Made by a program: the position numbers and the translations under genes
The notes under the pieces: model-generated
The model's database searches: none
What the model saw: only the letters and a program-made list of their open reading frames with translations
Told to the model about the DNA's origin: nothing
In this document: positions 5,306-8,211 of the stretch, one piece after another
How the letters are laid out: the number at the start of each line of letters is the position of its first letter
Position numbering within the stretch: position 1 is the stretch's first letter
Source of the DNA: Candidatus Competibacteraceae bacterium
GTDB taxonomy: Bacteria; Pseudomonadota; Gammaproteobacteria; Competibacterales; Competibacteraceae
DNA: 8,211 bases
Reading direction: 5' to 3'
Assembly: GCA_020444985.1 (NCBI GenBank)
Contig: JAGRHK010000055.1
Coordinates: forward strand, 1-8,211

Positions 5306-7436
5306 ACACTTCAATCAGTGCGTTACCGGTCGTCGCGCCCACCCCGCGCACGATAGCGGTATAGGCCCCCGGATTCAACGTGGTCAGAATCGCCGATTCC
5401 AGACCGTAACGCGGCCGCGCGCTACGCGCCTGAATGTCCGCCGCATTGGCGGCCGTTCCCCAGTTGTCATTCTCCAGCAGAACCTGACCGCTGGCGTTGT
5501 ATAGGGTCAGCTGGGGATCATTCAATACGGCGGGCACGCCCGCCTCGGCCAGCGCCGGTCCCTTGGCGGTAATCAATACCTGCTTGGCCGCGCTACCACT
5601 GATGATGAAGCCGCCAATCATCACGCTGTCCCCCGCGCCAACCCAGCCCCGCGTCGAAATGTTGACCAGGCGTGAAGCCGTGTTGCTGGTATCCAGGTCA
5701 TACACTTCGACCAGTGCGTTACCGGTCGTCGCGCCCACCCCGCGCACGATGGCCGTATAGGCGCCCGGATTCAGCGTGGTCAGAATCGCCGATTCCAGCC
5801 CGTAGCGCGGCCCCGCCCCACGCGCTTGAATATCTGCCGCATTGGCCGCCGTTCCCCAGTTGTCATTTTCCAAAATGACCTGACCGCTGGCGTTGTACAG
5901 CGTCAGCAGGGGATCGCTCAACACGGAAGGCACGCCCGCCTCGGCCAGCGCCGGCCCCTTGGCGGTAATCAGTACTTGCTTGGCCGCGCTGCCGCTGATG
6001 ATGAAGCCGCCAATCATCACGCTGTCCCCCGCACCAACCCAACCTCGCGTTGAGATATTGCTCAACAATGAAGAAGTTGTCGTGGGCGGTCGCGTCGATT
6101 GCGCGGTTCTGAAAGCAGCGACGGTGGCGCGCGTGTTATTCAGAGAGCGCGCGTTATCAGCGTAGTCGGCGATCCCACAAACCTGGCTACCCGAACAAGT
6201 CATGTTCGGGCTGGAAAACTTGCCAACTCGCGGATAGAAGTAGCTCATGATCGTACCGAATTTCCCATCAAACCCGTAACCATAGGAATAGGGATAGGCT
6301 CCCGAAACCGCAGCATGCCCGTGATCATGATGGCTGCCCATGGTGTGGCCAAGTTCATGAGTCGGTGTGTAGTCATCACAATAATAATAAGACCCGCCTA
6401 TGTCGTTGCCATCGCTGACCACGGCGAAACCATCGGAGGCATTCAGCGCTTGTCCGTTGAACCCATTGAGCCAAGCCAAGCCACAATTCTCATGACTTGC
6501 ATTGTTGTAGGGACGGAGCAAGGCGACCAGATCAGCGCCATATTGATTACGCCAACTGGCTACGCTGGCCAAGGCGGCATCTGAACCATTCGTCAAATCA
6601 TCGAGCGCGGCTTCGTTGGAGCGGGTTTCACTATAGTCCACTTGGGCCGTGTGGACCAAACGCAAGGCCAAATTCACTTGACTGTCAAGATAGGCTTGAT
6701 TCGCCAAAGCGATCAGGTAATCGAGACGCGCCTGCAAACCTGAACCATAGCGAGCCGCCATGCCCGCCGTATAAAGCAACATGATATCGACGATGCTGGA
6801 CGCATCGGCTTGCGTTTGCACCATTTGCGCCAATTCACCAGGCGTAGTCGGCAGTCGCTTCTCTGTTGACGAGTCCGGGGCGATGGCTTCTCCGGTGGGC
6901 GGCGGGGGAACCGCGTCATTGGACAGATCGCCTGGCAACCAGCCGGCTTCCTGCGGATCGATCAGCCACGTTCCCGTATCATCGCTCTCCAATAACCACT
7001 CGCCATGGGGGGTCAGAATACGTCCAAACGAGCGTCCTCGCCGACTCGTAATCACCACGCGATAATCATCGCCATGATTTTTGAGATGGCCGAACCAAGT
7101 AAAACTGCCGCTGGGATGCGTGAGCTGGTTGTCCCGGATCACTTCGTATTCATCCCCTCTGGGCAGTGACAGGCGAACTGCGGATAACGGCATGAAGACA
7201 TCACCGAGCCCTCCATTCAATCGCACCCGGTAGCGGCCGGCAGGTTGCTCAGTAGCCAGCGAATGCAATTCCGATCTCGTATCATCCAGTGCCAGGAACA
7301 GGTCAGGCGCTTCGTCCGCGACGCTGATCCTGTCAGGGAGCGCTGCGAATGAGGGACCACTGGAGAAATCAGCGAATAACAACAGCGTGGTAACTAAATA
7401 GCTCCAGAATGATCTGTTGTGACCATCATTTTGCAT
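5292..7436 (-). CDS. Secreted reprolysin-type (M12B-like) zinc metalloprotease with duplicated C-terminal domain
   Basis: A 714-residue exported endopeptidase, counted from the ATG at 7436, which has GAGG 9 nt upstream. GTG (7454) and ATG (7451) are in-frame alternatives with weaker sites. The N-terminus is a Sec signal peptide (hydrophobic core about 11-22, likely cleavage after PSFA near 28-31). A pro-region follows to about residue 205. The catalytic domain starts near VDIMLLYTAGMAARYG (216-231) and holds the complete zinc motif HELGHTMGSHHD (360-371): ligands His360, His364 and His370, and general base Glu361. The Met-turn is at TIMSYF (395-400). Four Cys (318, 353, 414, 420) fit two disulfides of this fold. 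After a Thr/Pro linker (about 446-455) come two repeats of 132 residues starting with NISTRGWVGAGDSVMIGG at 460 and 592, probably beta-sandwich modules for binding or secretion. It appears to be the first gene of the operon. The substrate is unknown; self-processing of the pro-region is expected for the family. Confidence 0.93.
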   Translation of the reverse strand: MQNDGHNRSFWSYLVTTLLLFADFSSGPSFAALPDRISVADEAPDLFLALDDTRSELHSLATEQPAGRYRVRLNGGLGDVFMPLSAVRLSLPRGDEYEVIRDNQLTHPSGSFTWFGHLKNHGDDYRVVITSRRGRSFGRILTPHGEWLLESDDTGTWLIDPQEAGWLPGDLSNDAVPPPPTGEAIAPDSSTEKRLPTTPGELAQMVQTQADASSIVDIMLLYTAGMAARYGSGLQARLDYLIALANQAYLDSQVNLALRLVHTAQVDYSETRSNEAALDDLTNGSDAALASVASWRNQYGADLVALLRPYNNASHENCGLAWLNGFNGQALNASDGFAVVSDGNDIGGSYYYCDDYTPTHELGHTMGSHHDHGHAAVSGAYPYSYGYGFDGKFGTIMSYFYPRVGKFSSPNMTCSGSQVCGIADYADNARSLNNTRATVAAFRTAQSTRPPTTTSSLLSNISTRGWVGAGDSVMIGGFIISGSAAKQVLITAKGPALAEAGVPSVLSDPLLTLYNASGQVILENDNWGTAANAADIQARGAGPRYGLESAILTTLNPGAYTAIVRGVGATTGNALVEVYDLDTSNTASRLVNISTRGWVGAGDSVMIGGFIISGSAAKQVLITAKGPALAEAGVPAVLNDPQLTLYNASGQVLLENDNWGTAANAADIQARSARPRYGLESAILTTLNPGAYTAIVRGVGATTGNALIEVYEAP
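5302..5663 (-). repeat. C-terminal copy of the 396-bp-period repeat in the protease gene
   Basis: This segment repeats the one at 5698-6059 with a period of 396 bp (132 codons). My hand alignment finds about 39 differences in 362 positions (roughly 89% identity), most of them silent. The encoded domains differ at only about 7 of 120 residues. Confidence 0.9.
5698..6059 (-). repeat. N-proximal copy of the 396-bp-period repeat in the protease gene
   Basis: Partner of 5302-5663. The two are separated by about 34 bp encoding the short linker DLDTSNTASRLV. Long direct repeats such as these can recombine and change the number of domains. Confidence 0.9.
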
Positions 7437-7445
7437 GGTGAAATA

Positions 7446-7449
7446 CCTC
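7446..7449 (-). promoter_or_regulatory. Shine-Dalgarno GAGG deciding the protease start
   Basis: GAGG on the minus strand lies 9 nt before the ATG at 7436. It overlaps the alternative upstream start codons, which favours the downstream ATG and gives a normal-length signal peptide. Confidence 0.5.
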
Positions 7450-7522
7450 ATCACTACTGCTCAATTAGCAAAGTGCCTAACCTGTTCCCGAATATAATGT
7501 TATTAAAAAGATACATAAGTAT

Positions 7523-7528
7523 ATTATA
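7523..7528 (-). promoter_or_regulatory. Possible -10 box (TATAAT) for the operon
   Basis: A perfect TATAAT on the minus strand lies 86 nt upstream of the protease ATG in an AT-rich stretch. No good TTGACA-like -35 is found at 16-18 nt spacing (the position reads AAAATA), so this is a weak prediction or an activator-dependent promoter. Confidence 0.35.
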
Positions 7529-7551
7529 CGTTGGCTTGCCCAGGATATTTT

Positions 7552-8134
7552 TTAGCGTTGTACTAACCAGAAGCCTGGCAAGTCCAGGTCGGCGGATACA
7601 GGACATTGATGCAATCCATCTGCCAACAAAAGGGACAGAACAGGATCAATCCCCAGCGTCCGTTCCGAGACAGGCTCAGTCAGCCCCAGACAGCAAGCGG
7701 GCGCAGCATATCCGATCCAGTAACTTAGAATACGCAATGTCTAGTTTTGGTCACGCAGCGAGGGAGGGAATATCAGAAAAACTGTGCCAAAGGTCATCAG
7801 AAGCAAACAGGGTTCGCATATCCAGTGCGCGCCAATTCTACGGCGGCGTAAATTGTGCAACAGTAACAACAGCAGTGCCGCGCTTAAGGCCAGCGCCCCG
7901 AAAAAAGTGCCAGGAGTGTAATCAATACGGATATCTAACCCGATCAGCGGATATCACAGCGCACCCAGCGCCAGATATCCGACCCGGCTCAGCAGCAAAG
8001 TTGCCAGCGTCAGATAACCGGCATGTCCTTGCACGAAGCGCCGCGCCCAGAACCCAAATGCCAGGGCGGTTCACACCACAAAATTGAGGGCATGATCGCC
8101 AAAACACCCCAGCTAGAGTAGAAAGAAGGCGATG
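7552..8134 (-). pseudogene. Decayed polytopic membrane protein gene
   Basis: One minus-strand frame from about 8133 to a TAA at 7552 gives about 190 codons of strongly hydrophobic, protein-like sequence interrupted by four stops: TAG (8113-8115), TGA (8071-8073), TGA (7954-7956) and TAG (7741-7743). Between them lie apparent membrane segments: GDHALNFVV*TALAFGFW, YLTLATLLLSRVGYLALGAL, FFGALALSAALLLLLHNL (followed by RRRR) and CLLLMTFGTVFLIFPP. Both TGA codons fall where Trp would fit and both TAG codons where Gln would fit, each one transition away. Neighbouring genes use TGA as a true terminator, so recoding is unlikely. There is no start codon with a ribosome site; at about 8134 the frame runs out of phase into a fragment of the GT-C gene. 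The family is not recognised; a membrane glycosyltransferase or other multi-pass protein is plausible. The part after the last TAG (7740-7552) is less hydrophobic and less certain. Confidence 0.6.
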
Positions 8135-8211
8135 CCAGGAAATTTCTGACATAGCGCAGATAAATCAGCGCATCGTCCAACTGGTAATGGCGATTCATCC
8201 AAGCCAGATAG
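8135..8211 (-). pseudogene. Fragment of a second copy of the GT-C glycosyltransferase gene
   Basis: This 77-bp stretch matches 5122-5198 with a single difference (8175 against 5162, silent in an Asp codon). It encodes YLAWMNRHYQLDDALIYLRY plus VRNFL, the region around the catalytic Asp pair of the intact GT-C enzyme. The similarity stops abruptly at 8135; the reading frame then continues into unrelated sequence and ends at 8010. The other end runs off the window, so the full length of the copy is unknown. The near identity means that the duplication or gene conversion is recent, or that the two copies still recombine. Confidence 0.85.

Noticed and set aside
7954..8073. TGA read as Trp (alternative genetic code)
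   Set aside because: Two TGA codons fit Trp in the decayed frame, but TAG stops also interrupt it, and TGA terminates the protease (5292-5294) and GT-C (3824-3826) genes.
7419..8087. A 222-codon plus-strand frame opposite the decayed membrane gene
   Set aside because: It begins with GTG inside the protease's 5' end, has no ribosome site, and encodes a Ser/Arg/Pro-rich product with no domain. It is best explained as the antisense of former coding sequence.

Overview
The window looks like a chromosomal segment of a Gram-negative bacterium, most likely a gammaproteobacterium of moderate-to-high GC. This is inferred from Sec signal peptides, good Shine-Dalgarno sites, AT-rich intergenic stretches and the style of the exported proteins; the exact lineage cannot be read from the sequence. 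Every gene I can support is on the minus strand, so the window reads biologically from right to left.

Layout from right to left. (a) 8211-7552 is a gene graveyard. A 77-bp piece (8135-8211) nearly identical to the 5' part of the intact GT-C gene runs off the right edge. It is joined at about 8134/8135 to a decayed polytopic membrane-protein frame carrying four in-frame stops. (b) 7551-7437 is an AT-rich upstream region with a consensus -10 box and an SD. (c) 7436-1875 is a tightly packed apparent operon of four intact genes and one remnant. In order they are a secreted M12B/reprolysin-type zinc metalloprotease with two near-identical C-terminal repeat domains; a multi-pass GT-C membrane glycosyltransferase whose start lies inside the protease gene; a 55-codon N-terminal remnant of an AAA-ATPase-like protein; a sulfotransferase-family P-loop protein; and a GT2-type glycosyltransferase. 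The last three open frames are linked by one-base TAATG stop/start overlaps. (d) 1874-1353 is a 522-bp gap with an 18-bp tandem repeat and a perfect 10-bp inverted repeat. (e) 1352-1 is an exported protein of unknown function, with its C-terminus cut off by the left edge.

As a working hypothesis, two glycosyltransferases and a sulfotransferase build or decorate a cell-surface or periplasmic glycan, while the co-transcribed protease acts outside the inner membrane. The substrate and the link between protease and glycan are inference only. No RNA genes, CRISPR arrays, intact insertion sequences or phage genes were seen.
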